26,063 bases of DNA from JBBAEA01 sp041656175 (GTDB lineage: Bacteria > Myxococcota_A > Bradymonadia > UBA4248), in contig JBBAEA010000037.1 in assembly GCA_041656175.1 (NCBI GenBank), forward strand, positions 1-26,063, written 5' to 3'. A model generated the notes under the pieces. It did not search any database and was not told where the DNA came from. It was given only the letters and a program-made list of their open reading frames with translations. The translations under genes were made by a program, and so were the position numbers. Positions 13,894 to 23,028 of this stretch are shown one piece after another (position 1 is the stretch's first letter; each line of letters opens with the position of its first letter).

Positions 13894-14370
13894 TTGCAGG
13901 AGGAAGTAACACAAAAAGTCATTGCCCTGTCTATCAAAACGGCAAAACTTGACGCGGCTGTGCTGCAAAAGGCATTGAAAATAGCCTTGCAGCAGATAGA
14001 AAAGCAGCGCGGCAAGCCCAAACGCGGCAAACAGACCATGCGGCAACTGAAACGATCCGGCGAACAGGTTACGAATATCCAAATCACCGACCAAAATATC
14101 AAAGCGTTTGACCCTATCGCAAAAAGGTATGACCTTGACTATCATGTGAAGAAAATCGAGGGCGGCGAGATCCCCCGTTATCTCGTTTTTTTCAAAGGCA
14201 AGGATATTGACAGCATGACCGAGGCCTTTCGGGAGTTTGGCGCGAAGAAACTGAACAGGGATAAAAAGCCCTCTATCCGCAAAGCCCTTGCCGCAGCAAA
14301 GGATAAGGCAAAGCAACTCAACCAGAGCCGCGATAAGGTGAAAAACATAGATCGGGGGCGTGCGCTATGA
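13894..14370 (+). CDS. pcfB: PcfB family conjugation accessory protein (DUF3801)
   Basis: This 158-residue basic cytoplasmic protein starts at TTG behind AAAGGAG nine bases upstream. It matches the PcfB/DUF3801 pattern: an N-terminal helical part (SIKTAKLDAAVLQKALKIAL), a central beta-alpha part (YHVKKIEGGEIPRYLVFFKG, DSMTEAFREF) and a Lys-rich C-terminal tail. In the pCF10 conjugation system the PcfB homologue lies beside the coupling protein gene and works with DNA transfer. Here it overlaps the coupling ATPase gene by four bases (ATGA), so translation is coupled. The assignment by family is firm; the molecular role is less clear. Confidence 0.85.
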   Translation: MQEEVTQKVIALSIKTAKLDAAVLQKALKIALQQIEKQRGKPKRGKQTMRQLKRSGEQVTNIQITDQNIKAFDPIAKRYDLDYHVKKIEGGEIPRYLVFFKGKDIDSMTEAFREFGAKKLNRDKKPSIRKALAAAKDKAKQLNQSRDKVKNIDRGRAL

Positions 14371-16151
14371 AAAATCCTGATTTGAAAAAACTGCTCATTC
14401 TCAATCTGCCCTACTTATTTTTCGTCTTTCTGTTCGGTAAAGTGGGACAGGCGGTGCGCCTTACCCCCGGCGCGGATATGTCCGAAAAGGTGCTGCATAT
14501 CGGGCAAGGCTTTTCCGCAGCCTTTGAAAACGCCTTGCCGAGTTTTCACCCGCTGGATTTACTCGTTGGCATTGTCGGCGCGGTGGTGATACGGCTTGTT
14601 ATCTATACGAAAGGGAAAAATGCAAAGAAATACCGCAAAGGAACAGAATACGGATCCGCCCGTTGGGGCGGCAAAGCCGATATTCAGCCCTACATAGACC
14701 CGGATTTTCAAAACAATATCCTCTTGACGCAGACAGAACGGCTTACCATGTCCAGCAGGCCGCCAAAACCGCAGTATGCGAGAAATAAAAATGTGGTGGT
14801 GATCGGCGGCAGCGGCAGCGGAAAGACAAGGTTTTTTGTCAAACCTAATCTTATGCAAATGCACTCGTCCTATTGCGTAACCGACCCGAAAGGAACGGTT
14901 TTAGTCGAGTGCGGAAAGATGTTGCAGCGCGGCGGCTACCGCATAAAGGTTTTGAATACAATAAACTTTTCAAAGAGTATGCACTATAACCCGTTTGTGT
15001 ATATCCGCAGCGAAAAAGATGTGCTGAAACTGACAAATACCCTTATTGCCAATACCAAAGGCGACGGGGAAAAATCCAATGAAGATTTTTGGGTAAAGGC
15101 AGAACGGCTATTGTATTGCGCCTTAATCGGCTATATTTGGTATGAAGCCCCCGCCGAAGAAATGAACTTTATTACCCTTTTGGAACTTATCAACGCCAGC
15201 GAAGCGCGGGAGGACGACGAAGAATATCAAAGCCCCGTCGATCTGCTGTTTGCTGAATTGGAAGAACGGGAGTCGGAACATTTCGCGGTGAAGCAATACC
15301 GCAAATACAAACTTGCCGCAGGCAAAACGGCAAAATCAATCCTCATTTCTTGCGGGGCGCGGCTTGCCCCCTTTGATATAAAGGAACTCCGCAGCCTTAT
15401 GTCCTATGACGAATTGGAACTTGATACTTTGGGCGACAGGAAAACGGCCTTATTCCTCATAATGAGCGATACGGATAGCACCTTCAATTTCGTTATAGCA
15501 ATGCTGCAAGCCCAGTTATTTAACCTGTTATGCGATAAGGCCGACGACGAATACGGCGGCAGGCTTCCCGTCCATGTGCGGTGCCTGTTAGATGAGTTTG
15601 CCAACATTGGACAAATCCCGCAGTTTGAAAAGTTAATAGCCACAATCCGAAGCCGGGAAATCTCGGCTTCTATTATTTTGCAAAGCCAGAGCCAGTTAAA
15701 AGCCATTTACCGGGACGCGGCAGAAATCATTTTGGATAACGCCGACAGTACCCTGTTTTTGGGCGGCAGGGGCAAGAACGCCAAAGAAATATCGGAAAAC
15801 TTGGGGCGTGAAACAATCGACAGTTTCAATACTTCCGAAAATCGAGGGCGTGAAGTGTCCCGCGGATTGAACTATCAAAAATTAGGAAAGGAGTTGATGA
15901 CACAAGACGAAATTGCAGTAATGGACGGTGGGAAATGTATTTTGCAGTTGCGCGGTGTGCGCCCGTTTTTCAGCGACAAATACGACATAACCAAACACCC
16001 CAACTACAAATACCTTTCCGACGCAGACAAGAAAAATGCTTTTGACATTGAACGGTATATGAAAAGGCAGCCCGCAGCGGTTAAGCCGGACGAAGCCTTT
16101 GATATATACGAAATAGATTTGCCCGACGAGGGCGCAGCCGCCGAAGAATAA
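14367..16151 (+). CDS. traG: Type IV coupling protein, VirD4/TraG family ATPase
   Basis: The 594-residue inner-membrane ATPase recruits relaxase-bound DNA to the secretion channel. Two N-terminal transmembrane helices (about 8-30 and 65-83) are followed by the cytoplasmic motor. Walker A is GGSGSGKTRFF with Lys at 153, and the Walker B region is VRCLLDEFANIGQIP, with the TraG/VirD4 motif IRSREISASIILQSQSQLKA after it. SARWGGKADIQPY precedes the nucleotide site as in other TraG proteins. Length is normal for Firmicutes coupling proteins. It overlaps pcfB by four bases. A terminator-like stem spans its stop codon, separating it from the Maff2 gene. Confidence 0.93.
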   Translation: MKNPDLKKLLILNLPYLFFVFLFGKVGQAVRLTPGADMSEKVLHIGQGFSAAFENALPSFHPLDLLVGIVGAVVIRLVIYTKGKNAKKYRKGTEYGSARWGGKADIQPYIDPDFQNNILLTQTERLTMSSRPPKPQYARNKNVVVIGGSGSGKTRFFVKPNLMQMHSSYCVTDPKGTVLVECGKMLQRGGYRIKVLNTINFSKSMHYNPFVYIRSEKDVLKLTNTLIANTKGDGEKSNEDFWVKAERLLYCALIGYIWYEAPAEEMNFITLLELINASEAREDDEEYQSPVDLLFAELEERESEHFAVKQYRKYKLAAGKTAKSILISCGARLAPFDIKELRSLMSYDELELDTLGDRKTALFLIMSDTDSTFNFVIAMLQAQLFNLLCDKADDEYGGRLPVHVRCLLDEFANIGQIPQFEKLIATIRSREISASIILQSQSQLKAIYRDAAEIILDNADSTLFLGGRGKNAKEISENLGRETIDSFNTSENRGREVSRGLNYQKLGKELMTQDEIAVMDGGKCILQLRGVRPFFSDKYDITKHPNYKYLSDADKKNAFDIERYMKRQPAAVKPDEAFDIYEIDLPDEGAAAEE

Positions 16152-16163
16152 CGGCGGCTTTTT
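16136..16163 (+). terminator. Terminator hairpin spanning the traG stop codon
   Basis: AGCCGCCG (16136-16143) pairs perfectly with CGGCGGCT (16152-16159) around loop AAGAATAA, which contains the traG stop codon TAA, and T5 follows. Because the stem overlaps coding sequence, ribosomes reaching the stop would melt it. It could reduce read-through into the secretion genes while traG is poorly translated. Confidence 0.65.
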
Positions 16164-16204
16164 CTTTCCTACAAACAATCTATTTCAAATTATGGAGGTA
16201 AACT

Positions 16205-16420
16205 ATGGAGTTTTTTAATAGCGCAGTTGAAGTATTGCAGACTTTGGTAATCGCGCTTGGCGCAGGGCTTGGCATTTGGGGCGGTATTAACCTCATGGAG
16301 GGTTACGGCAACGACAACCCCGGCGCGAAAAGCCAGGGCATGAAACAGTTAATGGCGGGGGGCGGTGTTGCGTTGATCGGCCTTACCCTTGTACCGCTTC
16401 TTTCCGGCTTGTTTGGCTAA
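16205..16420 (+). CDS. Maff2 family mobile-element membrane peptide
   Basis: This 71-residue protein has a strong GGAGG site six bases before its ATG. It carries two hydrophobic helices (about 8-28 and 47-69) joined by a glycine-rich polar loop (LMEGYGNDNPGAKSQGMKQL), matching the Maff2 family of Clostridia ICEs. No cleavable signal peptide is evident. Its size, two helices and position before the TrbL-like gene recall VirB2-type pilin subunits, but that role is not proven for Maff2. It lies alone between a terminator-like hairpin and a strong GC hairpin. Confidence 0.85.
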   Translation: MEFFNSAVEVLQTLVIALGAGLGIWGGINLMEGYGNDNPGAKSQGMKQLMAGGGVALIGLTLVPLLSGLFG

Positions 16421-16444
16421 TGCCCCTTGCTCAATATCATTTTC

Positions 16445-16473
16445 CATGCGCCCCGCGCCTTGCGGGGCGCATG
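16445..16473 (+). other. Twelve-base-pair GC hairpin between maff2 and the TrbL-like gene
   Basis: CATGCGCCCCGC (16445-16456) pairs perfectly with GCGGGGCGCATG (16462-16473) around loop GCCTT. No T run follows, and the next ribosome binding site AAAGGAGG starts three bases later. It is too stable to ignore and may protect the maff2 transcript or set relative levels of the two products. Confidence 0.6.
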
Positions 16474-16492
16474 AGAAAGGAGGAATAAACCC

Positions 16493-17356
16493 TTGATATG
16501 GCAAATGATTGAAGATTGGTTCCGGGGCATTTTGACAGACGGAATACTCTCTAACCTCTCCGGCCTGTTCGACAGTATCAATACCGAGGTTGGCGAGGTT
16601 GCGGGCGAACTGGGGGCAACCCCCGCAGCATGGAACGCCGGAATATTTAATATGATCCGCAGTCTTTCGGAAAATGTGATTGTGCCGATTGCTGGCGTTA
16701 TCATTACTTTTGTAATGTGCTATGAGTTGATACAACTTGTCATTGAAAAGAACAATCTGCACGATTTAGACACTTGGATTTTTTTCAAATGGATTTTCAA
16801 AACCTTTGTGGCGGTGCTGCTGGTAACGAATACTTGGAATATCGTCATGGGGATTTTTGATGTAACGCAAAGCGTCGTCAACGACAGCGCGGGCGTTATC
16901 ATATCGGACACAAACATAGATATTTCAAGCGTTATTACCGATATGGAGGCGCGGCTGGAAGAAATGAGTGTGGGCGGTTTATTGGGGCTATGGTTTCAAT
17001 CGCTTTTTGTGGGGCTTACCATGAAAGCATTGACAATCTGCATTATGCTGGTGGTGTACGGCAGAATGATTGAAATATACCTTGTAACCAGCGTTGCCCC
17101 GATCCCATTGGCGACAATGACAAATCACGAATGGGGATCCGTCGGGCAAAACTATTTGAAATCGCTGCTTGCGCTGGGTTTTCAAGCCTTTTTGATTATG
17201 GTGTGCGTCGGCATTTATGCGGTGCTGGTGCAGACCATTTCCGTAACCGACGACATATCCGGCGCGATCTGGACTTGTATGGGCTATACCGTCCTCTTAT
17301 GTTTTACCCTGTTTAAGACGGGAAGCCTTGCAAAGAGCGTTTTCAGCGCACATTAA
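16493..17356 (+). CDS. TrbL/VirB6-like conjugation channel protein (CD0411-like)
   Basis: This 287-residue polytopic membrane protein starts at TTG behind AAAGGAGGA eight bases upstream; the nearby ATG at 16498 is out of frame. It has about six to seven hydrophobic segments (VPIAGVIITFVMCYELIQLV, FKTFVAVLLVTNTWNIVMGI, SVAPIPLATMTNHEWGSVGQ and more). The loop with DVTQSVV and TSVAPIPLATM is typical of the CD0411/TrbL-like family in Tn1549 elements. It probably forms the inner-membrane part of the type IV channel, like VirB6. It is followed after 11 bases by prgI. Confidence 0.85.
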   Translation: MIWQMIEDWFRGILTDGILSNLSGLFDSINTEVGEVAGELGATPAAWNAGIFNMIRSLSENVIVPIAGVIITFVMCYELIQLVIEKNNLHDLDTWIFFKWIFKTFVAVLLVTNTWNIVMGIFDVTQSVVNDSAGVIISDTNIDISSVITDMEARLEEMSVGGLLGLWFQSLFVGLTMKALTICIMLVVYGRMIEIYLVTSVAPIPLATMTNHEWGSVGQNYLKSLLALGFQAFLIMVCVGIYAVLVQTISVTDDISGAIWTCMGYTVLLCFTLFKTGSLAKSVFSAH

Positions 17357-17367
17357 GGAGGTGCAAA

Positions 17368-17754
17368 ATGGCGTATGTTAGTGTGCCAAAAGATTTAACG
17401 AAGATAAAAAGCAAAGTCATGTTCAACTTGACAAAGCGGCAAATCGTGTGTTTTGGGGCGGCGGTGCTTATTGGGCTACCGCTTTTCTTTTTGCTCAAAG
17501 ATACCGCAGGGACAACGGCAGCGGCCTTGTGCATGGTGCTTGTCATGCTACCGCTGTTTCTCTTTGCCATGTATGAAAAGCATGGACAGCCCCTTGAAGT
17601 GATCTTACGGCAGTTTATTGAAGTGAAGTTTATCCGGCCAAAAGAGCGACCCTATCAAACCAACAATTTTTATGATGTAGTAACCCGGCAACGCAAGTTA
17701 GAAAAGGAGGTGCAGGCGATTGTCAAAGGCAAAGACACAGACCGCAAAGCGTAA
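17368..17754 (+). CDS. prgI: PrgI family conjugation membrane protein
   Basis: This 128-residue protein has AAGGAGG seven bases before its ATG. The pattern is that of PrgI (VirB3-like): a short N-terminus with VPKDLTKIKSKVMFNLTKRQ, two close transmembrane helices (about 26-47 and 50-70) and a basic cytoplasmic tail containing VKFIRPKERPYQTNNF. VirB3/PrgI proteins bind the VirB4 ATPase at the membrane. The 3' end overlaps the virB4 start by 35 bases, and the virB4 ribosome site lies within this gene, so their translation is linked. Confidence 0.88.
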   Translation: MAYVSVPKDLTKIKSKVMFNLTKRQIVCFGAAVLIGLPLFFLLKDTAGTTAAALCMVLVMLPLFLFAMYEKHGQPLEVILRQFIEVKFIRPKERPYQTNNFYDVVTRQRKLEKEVQAIVKGKDTDRKA

Positions 17755-20110
17755 ATTGACTTCCAAAGAGAAAAAGCAGATTGCGGCGACAATCCGGCAG
17801 GCAAAGGGCGACGGGAAACCCCATACCGCGCAGGACAGCATACCATTTGAAAAAATGTTTAAGGACGGGATCTGCAAACTATCGGGCAACCGCTATTCAA
17901 AGTGCATTGCATTTGAAGATATTAACTATCAGTTGGCGCAGCCCGACGACAAAACCGCCACTTTTGAAGCCCTATGCGATATGTATAACTACTTTGACGC
18001 TTCTATCGGTGTGCAACTGTCTTTAATCAGCCACCATGCCAACAAAGAGGACTTTCAAAAGAACATTACCATTACCCCACAGGGGGACAGTTTTGACAGT
18101 ATTCGTGAGGAATACTCGGAAATGCTGCAAGCGCAGTTGGAACGCGGCAATAATGGTTTGGTAAAGACAAAATATCTTACCTTTACCATTGAAGCGGAAA
18201 ATCTCAAAATTGCGCGGGCGCGGCTCAACCGCATTGAAACCGATATATTCCACCATTTTAAGATTATCGGAGCAGCGGCGCAGCCATTGGACGGGAAACA
18301 GCGACTTGCGCTGCTGCATGGCCTGTTCCACCCGGACGGGGAACGCTTTTACTTTGATTGGAATATGCTTCCGCAAAGCGGCCTGTCCGTCAAAGATTGC
18401 ATTGCCCCGTCCTCTTTCCGTTTTGGCGACGGGCGAATGTTCCGCATGGGCGGCAAATATGGCGCAGTTTCCTTTTTGCAGATTATCGCGCCGGAACTCA
18501 ATGACCGTATGCTTGCCGACTTCATGGAAGCGGAAAACGGAATTATCGTCAATCTGCATATCCGCAGTATCGACCACAACGAAGCGATCAAAACGATTAA
18601 GCGCAAAATTACCGATTTAGACCGTATGAAAATTGAGGAACAGAAAAAGGCGGTTCGCAGCGGGTACGATATGGACATTATACCGTCCGACCTTGCCACC
18701 TATGGCGGCGAAGCAAAAAACCTGTTGCGGGATTTGCAGAGCCGCAACGAAAGAATGTTTTTGCTGACGCTGCTTGTGATGAACATTGCCGACACAAAGC
18801 AGAAATTGGACAATGATATTTTCGGGGCGGCAGGCGTGGCGCAGAAATATAATTGTGCGCTGACCCGGCTTGACTACCAGCAGGAACAAGGGCTTATGTC
18901 CTCTATCCCGTTGGGCGAAAACCTAATCAAAATCCAGCGGGGCTTGACAACTTCAAGTACCGCTATTTTTGTACCCTTTACGGTGCAAGAATTATTCCAG
19001 CATGGCGAAGCGTTGTATTACGGCCTAAACGCCCTTTCCAACAATATGATACTTTGCGATAGAAAACTGCTGAAAAATCCAAACGGCCTAATATTGGGGA
19101 CACCGGGCAGCGGCAAGAGTTTTTCGGCAAAGCGCGAAATCACAAACGCCTTTCTCATTACTGCTGACGACATTATCATTTGCGACCCCGAAGCCGAGTA
19201 TTACCCCCTTGTAAACCGTCTGAAAGGACAGGTTATCAAAGTGTCGCAGACCAGCACGCAATATATTAACCCTATGGACATTAACCTAAATTACAGCGAG
19301 GACGACACGCCGATAGCCCTAAAAAGCGATTTTATCCTTTCCTTTTGCGAGTTGGTTATGGGCGGCAAGAACGGCTTGGAAGCGGTTGAAAAAACCTTGA
19401 TTGACCGCGCTGTTATCAATGTGTACCGGGCTTACCTTGCAGACCCGAAGCCCGAAAATATGCCGGTACTTGGCGACCTTTACGACGAAATCAAGAAGCA
19501 GCCGGAAAAGGAAGCCCAGCGGATCGCGTCGGCATTGGAACTGTATGTGCATGGCAGTTTGAATATCTTTAACCACAGGACAAATGTTGATATTCAAAAC
19601 CGCATTGTCTGTTTTGATATTAAGGAACTGGGTACACAGTTGCGAAAACTCGGTATGCTCATTGTGCAGGATCAAGTTTGGAACCGCGTAACCCTTAACC
19701 GCAGCGCGGGCAAGGCGACGCGGTACTATATCGACGAGTTTCATTTGCTGCTCAAAGAGGAACAGACCGCCGCCTATTCTGTTGAGATTTGGAAGCGGTT
19801 TAGAAAATGGGGCGGGATCCCCACAGGTATTACCCAAAATGTCAAAGACCTGTTGGCAAGCCGCGAGATTGAAAACATTTTTGAAAACAGCGATTTTGTG
19901 TATATGCTCAATCAAGCGCAGGGCGACCGGGAAATCCTTGCAAAGCAACTCAATATCAGCCCGCAGCAGATGAACTATGTTACTCACTCCAACGCAGGCG
20001 AGGGACTATTATTTTATGGCAATACGGTATTGCCGTTTATCGACCATTTCCCGCAGGACACCGAATTGTATCGCGTGATGACAACCAAACCCGGCGAGGT
20101 GTCGGCATGA
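17720..20110 (+). CDS. virB4: VirB4 family conjugation ATPase
   Basis: The 796-residue ATPase energizes the type IV secretion channel. The TTG start sits nine bases after AAAAGGAGG and overlaps prgI by 35 bases. Residues 1 to about 420 are the VirB4 N-terminal domain (FKDGICKLSGNRYSKCIAFE, YLTFTIEAENLKIARARLNR). The motor follows: Walker A LGTPGSGKSFSAKRE with Lys466, Walker B RYYIDEFHLLL, and ITQNVKDLLAS after it. Length is normal for ICE VirB4 (TraE-like) proteins. The last four bases overlap the methyltransferase start (ATGA), so the methyltransferase is translationally tied to the channel genes. Confidence 0.94.
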   Translation: MSKAKTQTAKRKLTSKEKKQIAATIRQAKGDGKPHTAQDSIPFEKMFKDGICKLSGNRYSKCIAFEDINYQLAQPDDKTATFEALCDMYNYFDASIGVQLSLISHHANKEDFQKNITITPQGDSFDSIREEYSEMLQAQLERGNNGLVKTKYLTFTIEAENLKIARARLNRIETDIFHHFKIIGAAAQPLDGKQRLALLHGLFHPDGERFYFDWNMLPQSGLSVKDCIAPSSFRFGDGRMFRMGGKYGAVSFLQIIAPELNDRMLADFMEAENGIIVNLHIRSIDHNEAIKTIKRKITDLDRMKIEEQKKAVRSGYDMDIIPSDLATYGGEAKNLLRDLQSRNERMFLLTLLVMNIADTKQKLDNDIFGAAGVAQKYNCALTRLDYQQEQGLMSSIPLGENLIKIQRGLTTSSTAIFVPFTVQELFQHGEALYYGLNALSNNMILCDRKLLKNPNGLILGTPGSGKSFSAKREITNAFLITADDIIICDPEAEYYPLVNRLKGQVIKVSQTSTQYINPMDINLNYSEDDTPIALKSDFILSFCELVMGGKNGLEAVEKTLIDRAVINVYRAYLADPKPENMPVLGDLYDEIKKQPEKEAQRIASALELYVHGSLNIFNHRTNVDIQNRIVCFDIKELGTQLRKLGMLIVQDQVWNRVTLNRSAGKATRYYIDEFHLLLKEEQTAAYSVEIWKRFRKWGGIPTGITQNVKDLLASREIENIFENSDFVYMLNQAQGDREILAKQLNISPQQMNYVTHSNAGEGLLFYGNTVLPFIDHFPQDTELYRVMTTKPGEVSA

Positions 20111-21063
20111 GGATAGAAACGGACAAAATCTATTGCGGCGACAGTCTGGAGGTGCTTCAAACCTTGCCGGATAACTGTTTGCATTGTGTGGTTACTTCCC
20201 CGCCGTATTACGGCTTGCGCGATTATGGCGCAGACGGGCAGATCGGGCGCGAAGCAACGCCGGGAGAATACATAGCCCGCCTTGTGGCGGTATTCCACGA
20301 GGTAAAACGGGTATTGCGGCAGGACGGCACTTGTTGGCTGAATATCGCAGACACCTATTGCGGCACAGGCAGCAAATCAGGACACTTTGACCCCAAATAC
20401 CCCAAAGGCCGCAACGGGCAGCAGGTTTCTATCAATCACCGCGCCCCCGGCTGCAAGCCGAAAGATTTAATGGGTATTCCCTGGCTGCTTGCCCTTGCCT
20501 TACGCGCCGACGGATGGTATTTGCGTAGTTCGATTATCTGGTACAAAGCAAACCCCATGCCGGAAAGCACGCGGGATAGACCGTCGCGGTGCTATGAATA
20601 TGTGTTTTTGCTGACAAAATCAAAGAAATACTATTATGATTGGCAGGCCGTAGCCGAGCCGATAGCGGCGACAACGGCAACGCGCATGAAAAGCGGAGTT
20701 GGAAAAAACAACAAATATGCCGCTACTGTTCCGGGACAAAACCAGCCGCAGAAAATTAACCGCCAACGGGAGAAAGGAGCCTATACCGCAGAAATGATAT
20801 TGCCGATCCGCAACCGCCGCAATGTTTGGCAAATCAATACCGTACCCTATCGCGGCGGGCATTTTGCCGCGTTCCCGCCAAAACTTGCGGAAACCTGTAT
20901 TTTGGCGGGCTGTCCTGTGGGCGGGATTGTCCTTGACCCCTTTTTAGGCAGCGGCACAACCGCAGCGGCGGCGAAGCAACTTGACCGCCGCTATATCGGC
21001 ATTGAGTTAAACCCCGAATACTGCACCCTTGCAGAACAGCGGATCGGAGGTGAAAGCCCATGA
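20107..21063 (+). CDS. Orphan beta-type DNA methyltransferase (probably N4-cytosine or N6-adenine)
   Basis: This 318-residue enzyme has the beta-class order: motif IV TSPPYYGLRDYG near residue 34, a central variable region that would read the target, and motif I DPFLGSGTTAAAAKQL with IGIELNPEY near the C-terminus. SPPY is the form most often seen in N4-cytosine enzymes, though some adenine enzymes share it. No restriction endonuclease is nearby, so it is an orphan. Methylating the element could protect it from host restriction after transfer, a common reading for such genes in ICEs, but the target is not visible. It overlaps both neighbours by four bases. Confidence 0.88.
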   Translation: MRIETDKIYCGDSLEVLQTLPDNCLHCVVTSPPYYGLRDYGADGQIGREATPGEYIARLVAVFHEVKRVLRQDGTCWLNIADTYCGTGSKSGHFDPKYPKGRNGQQVSINHRAPGCKPKDLMGIPWLLALALRADGWYLRSSIIWYKANPMPESTRDRPSRCYEYVFLLTKSKKYYYDWQAVAEPIAATTATRMKSGVGKNNKYAATVPGQNQPQKINRQREKGAYTAEMILPIRNRRNVWQINTVPYRGGHFAAFPPKLAETCILAGCPVGGIVLDPFLGSGTTAAAAKQLDRRYIGIELNPEYCTLAEQRIGGESP

Positions 21064-23018
21064 GCAAAGAATTAAACGCGCCGGACAAGGTAACGCAGAA
21101 AATGACCCATGACGGGGCGATTTTGGAAAATCGGAATACAGGCGAGGTATCAAGTATCAGCCAGCGGGAGCCGGAAGAAAACTATACCAAACCCGCAGCC
21201 GACGCAGCGGAACAGGTGATTGACCGTATCGGAACCGAGCATAGCCGCCATGTATCGAAAAAGGCGGGGCAAAAGGCTTTTGACGCAGCGCAGCCGAAAA
21301 CCCATGTTTCCCGCTTGCACTTTTCCGCAGAGGAACAGGCGACGCCGGAATTGCAAAAATCAATCCACAAATCCAACAAAGCCGCTGACCGTCTGGACGC
21401 GGCGCGGGCGGCGATCCCGAAACAGACGAGGATTGTCAAGCAGCGCACTTTTGATGAAGCCGCAGGCAAAGCCAAAACGCGCCTTTCCTTTGAAAAGACG
21501 GACAAATCCCCGAATGGGAAGTTGCAGCACAACCCACTTTCCCGCCCTATGCAGGAGGTGGGTAATGCGGTGCATGGGAAAATCCACGAAGCGGAAACCG
21601 AAAATACAGGCGTAGAAGCCGGACACAAAACCGAGTTAGCAGGCGAAACGGCGGGCAGATCGGCGGGGCGGGCAGTTCAAAGCGGTATGCGCCGCCACAA
21701 ATTGAAACCCTACCGGGCAGCGGCAAAGGCCGAGAAAGCGGCGGCAAAAGCAAACGCCGATTTTTTCTATCAAAAGGCATTGCATGAGAACCCCGCCCTT
21801 GCACATTCTAACCCTCTTTCCCGTTTTTGGCAGAAACAGCGCATTAAAAAGCAGTATGCGAAAACGCTGAAAACAGGCAAGACCGCGAAAAAGACCGCCG
21901 AAGCAACCGCAAAGGCGGCGAAGAAAACCGCAGAGGAAACCAAACGGGCGACCTTTTTTGTGGCGCGGCATTGGAAAGGCTGCTTGCTGGTGGGCGGGAT
22001 TGCCTTTATCGTGCTGCTGCTCTTTGGCGGCTTGTCCTCTTGTTCTCTCTTTGGCGGGAACAGCGGCAGCGGTTTAATCGCGTCGTCCTATCTCTCCGAG
22101 GACGCAGACATTTTGAGCGCGGAAGCGGCCTACTCGGATATGGAAGCAGAATTACAAGATATGCTGGACAATATCGAAAGCGAATACCCCGGCTATGATG
22201 AATACCGGGTAACGGCTGACGAGATCGAGCATGACCCCTATGTGCTAATCTCTATCCTATCCGCATGGCATGAGGGCGTTTTTACATTGGCCGACGCGCA
22301 AAGCACCCTTGAAATGCTGTTTGATAAGCAATACATTCTGACGGTTACGGAAGAAGTCGAGGTACGCTATCGGACGGAAACAAGGACGGACAGCGAGGGC
22401 AACGAATACGAAGTAGAAGTACCCTACAACTATTACATTCTCAATGTGGATTTGGAAAACTTTGATTTGTCCCATGTTCCCGTTTATGTCATGGGGGAAG
22501 AAACCTTATCCCTCTATGCGGTATATATGTCCTCTCTTGGCAACCGCCCCGACCTGTTCCCGCAATCCGGGTATATCTCAAAATACTATGAAAACCCGCC
22601 CGACGAATACGAAATACCGCCGGAACAGTTGAATGATGAAAAGTTTGCACAGTTGGTAGAGGAAGCCGAAAAATATCTTGGTTTCCCCTATGTATGGGGC
22701 GGCAGCAACCCGCAAACCTCTTTTGATTGCAGCGGTTTTGTGAGTTATGTACTGACGAACAGCGGCCTATACAATACGGGCAGGCTTGGGGCGCAGGGGC
22801 TATACAATATTTCAACCCCTGTTTCACAGGCAAACGCAAAGGCGGGCGACCTTATCTTTTTTAAGGGTACATACGATACCCCCGGCGTGAGCCATTGCGG
22901 GATTTATGTCGGCAATGGAATGATGATCCATTGCGGGGATCCCATTTCTTACACCAGCATTGAAACGAGTTATTGGCAATCGCACTTTTACGCCTTTGGG
23001 CGGCTGAACTACAATTAA
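21060..23018 (+). CDS. Conjugation cell-wall hydrolase, CD1108-like with C-terminal NlpC/P60 domain
   Basis: This 652-residue protein opens the cell wall for the conjugation channel. Residues 1-300 are a long Ala/Lys-rich, probably cytoplasmic region (TAKKTAEATAKAAKKTAEET). A transmembrane helix (CLLVGGIAFIVLLLFGG) starts at about 308, and the remainder is outside. Residues about 530-650 are an NlpC/P60 peptidase: YLGFPYVWGGS, catalytic Cys557 in FDCSGFVSYV, His in VSHCGIYVGNG and the third polar residue at IHCGDP, so the triad looks complete. The middle (DILSAEAAYSDMEAELQDML) matches CD1108-type proteins of Clostridia ICEs. It overlaps the methyltransferase gene by four bases. Confidence 0.9.
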   Translation: MSKELNAPDKVTQKMTHDGAILENRNTGEVSSISQREPEENYTKPAADAAEQVIDRIGTEHSRHVSKKAGQKAFDAAQPKTHVSRLHFSAEEQATPELQKSIHKSNKAADRLDAARAAIPKQTRIVKQRTFDEAAGKAKTRLSFEKTDKSPNGKLQHNPLSRPMQEVGNAVHGKIHEAETENTGVEAGHKTELAGETAGRSAGRAVQSGMRRHKLKPYRAAAKAEKAAAKANADFFYQKALHENPALAHSNPLSRFWQKQRIKKQYAKTLKTGKTAKKTAEATAKAAKKTAEETKRATFFVARHWKGCLLVGGIAFIVLLLFGGLSSCSLFGGNSGSGLIASSYLSEDADILSAEAAYSDMEAELQDMLDNIESEYPGYDEYRVTADEIEHDPYVLISILSAWHEGVFTLADAQSTLEMLFDKQYILTVTEEVEVRYRTETRTDSEGNEYEVEVPYNYYILNVDLENFDLSHVPVYVMGEETLSLYAVYMSSLGNRPDLFPQSGYISKYYENPPDEYEIPPEQLNDEKFAQLVEEAEKYLGFPYVWGGSNPQTSFDCSGFVSYVLTNSGLYNTGRLGAQGLYNISTPVSQANAKAGDLIFFKGTYDTPGVSHCGIYVGNGMMIHCGDPISYTSIETSYWQSHFYAFGRLNYN

Positions 23019-23028
23019 GATTGGAGGA

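Noticed and set aside
21182..21628. Minus-strand frames opposite the wall hydrolase gene
   Set aside because: They are antisense shadows of an Ala/Lys-rich coding region and lack ribosome sites in a strictly co-oriented operon.
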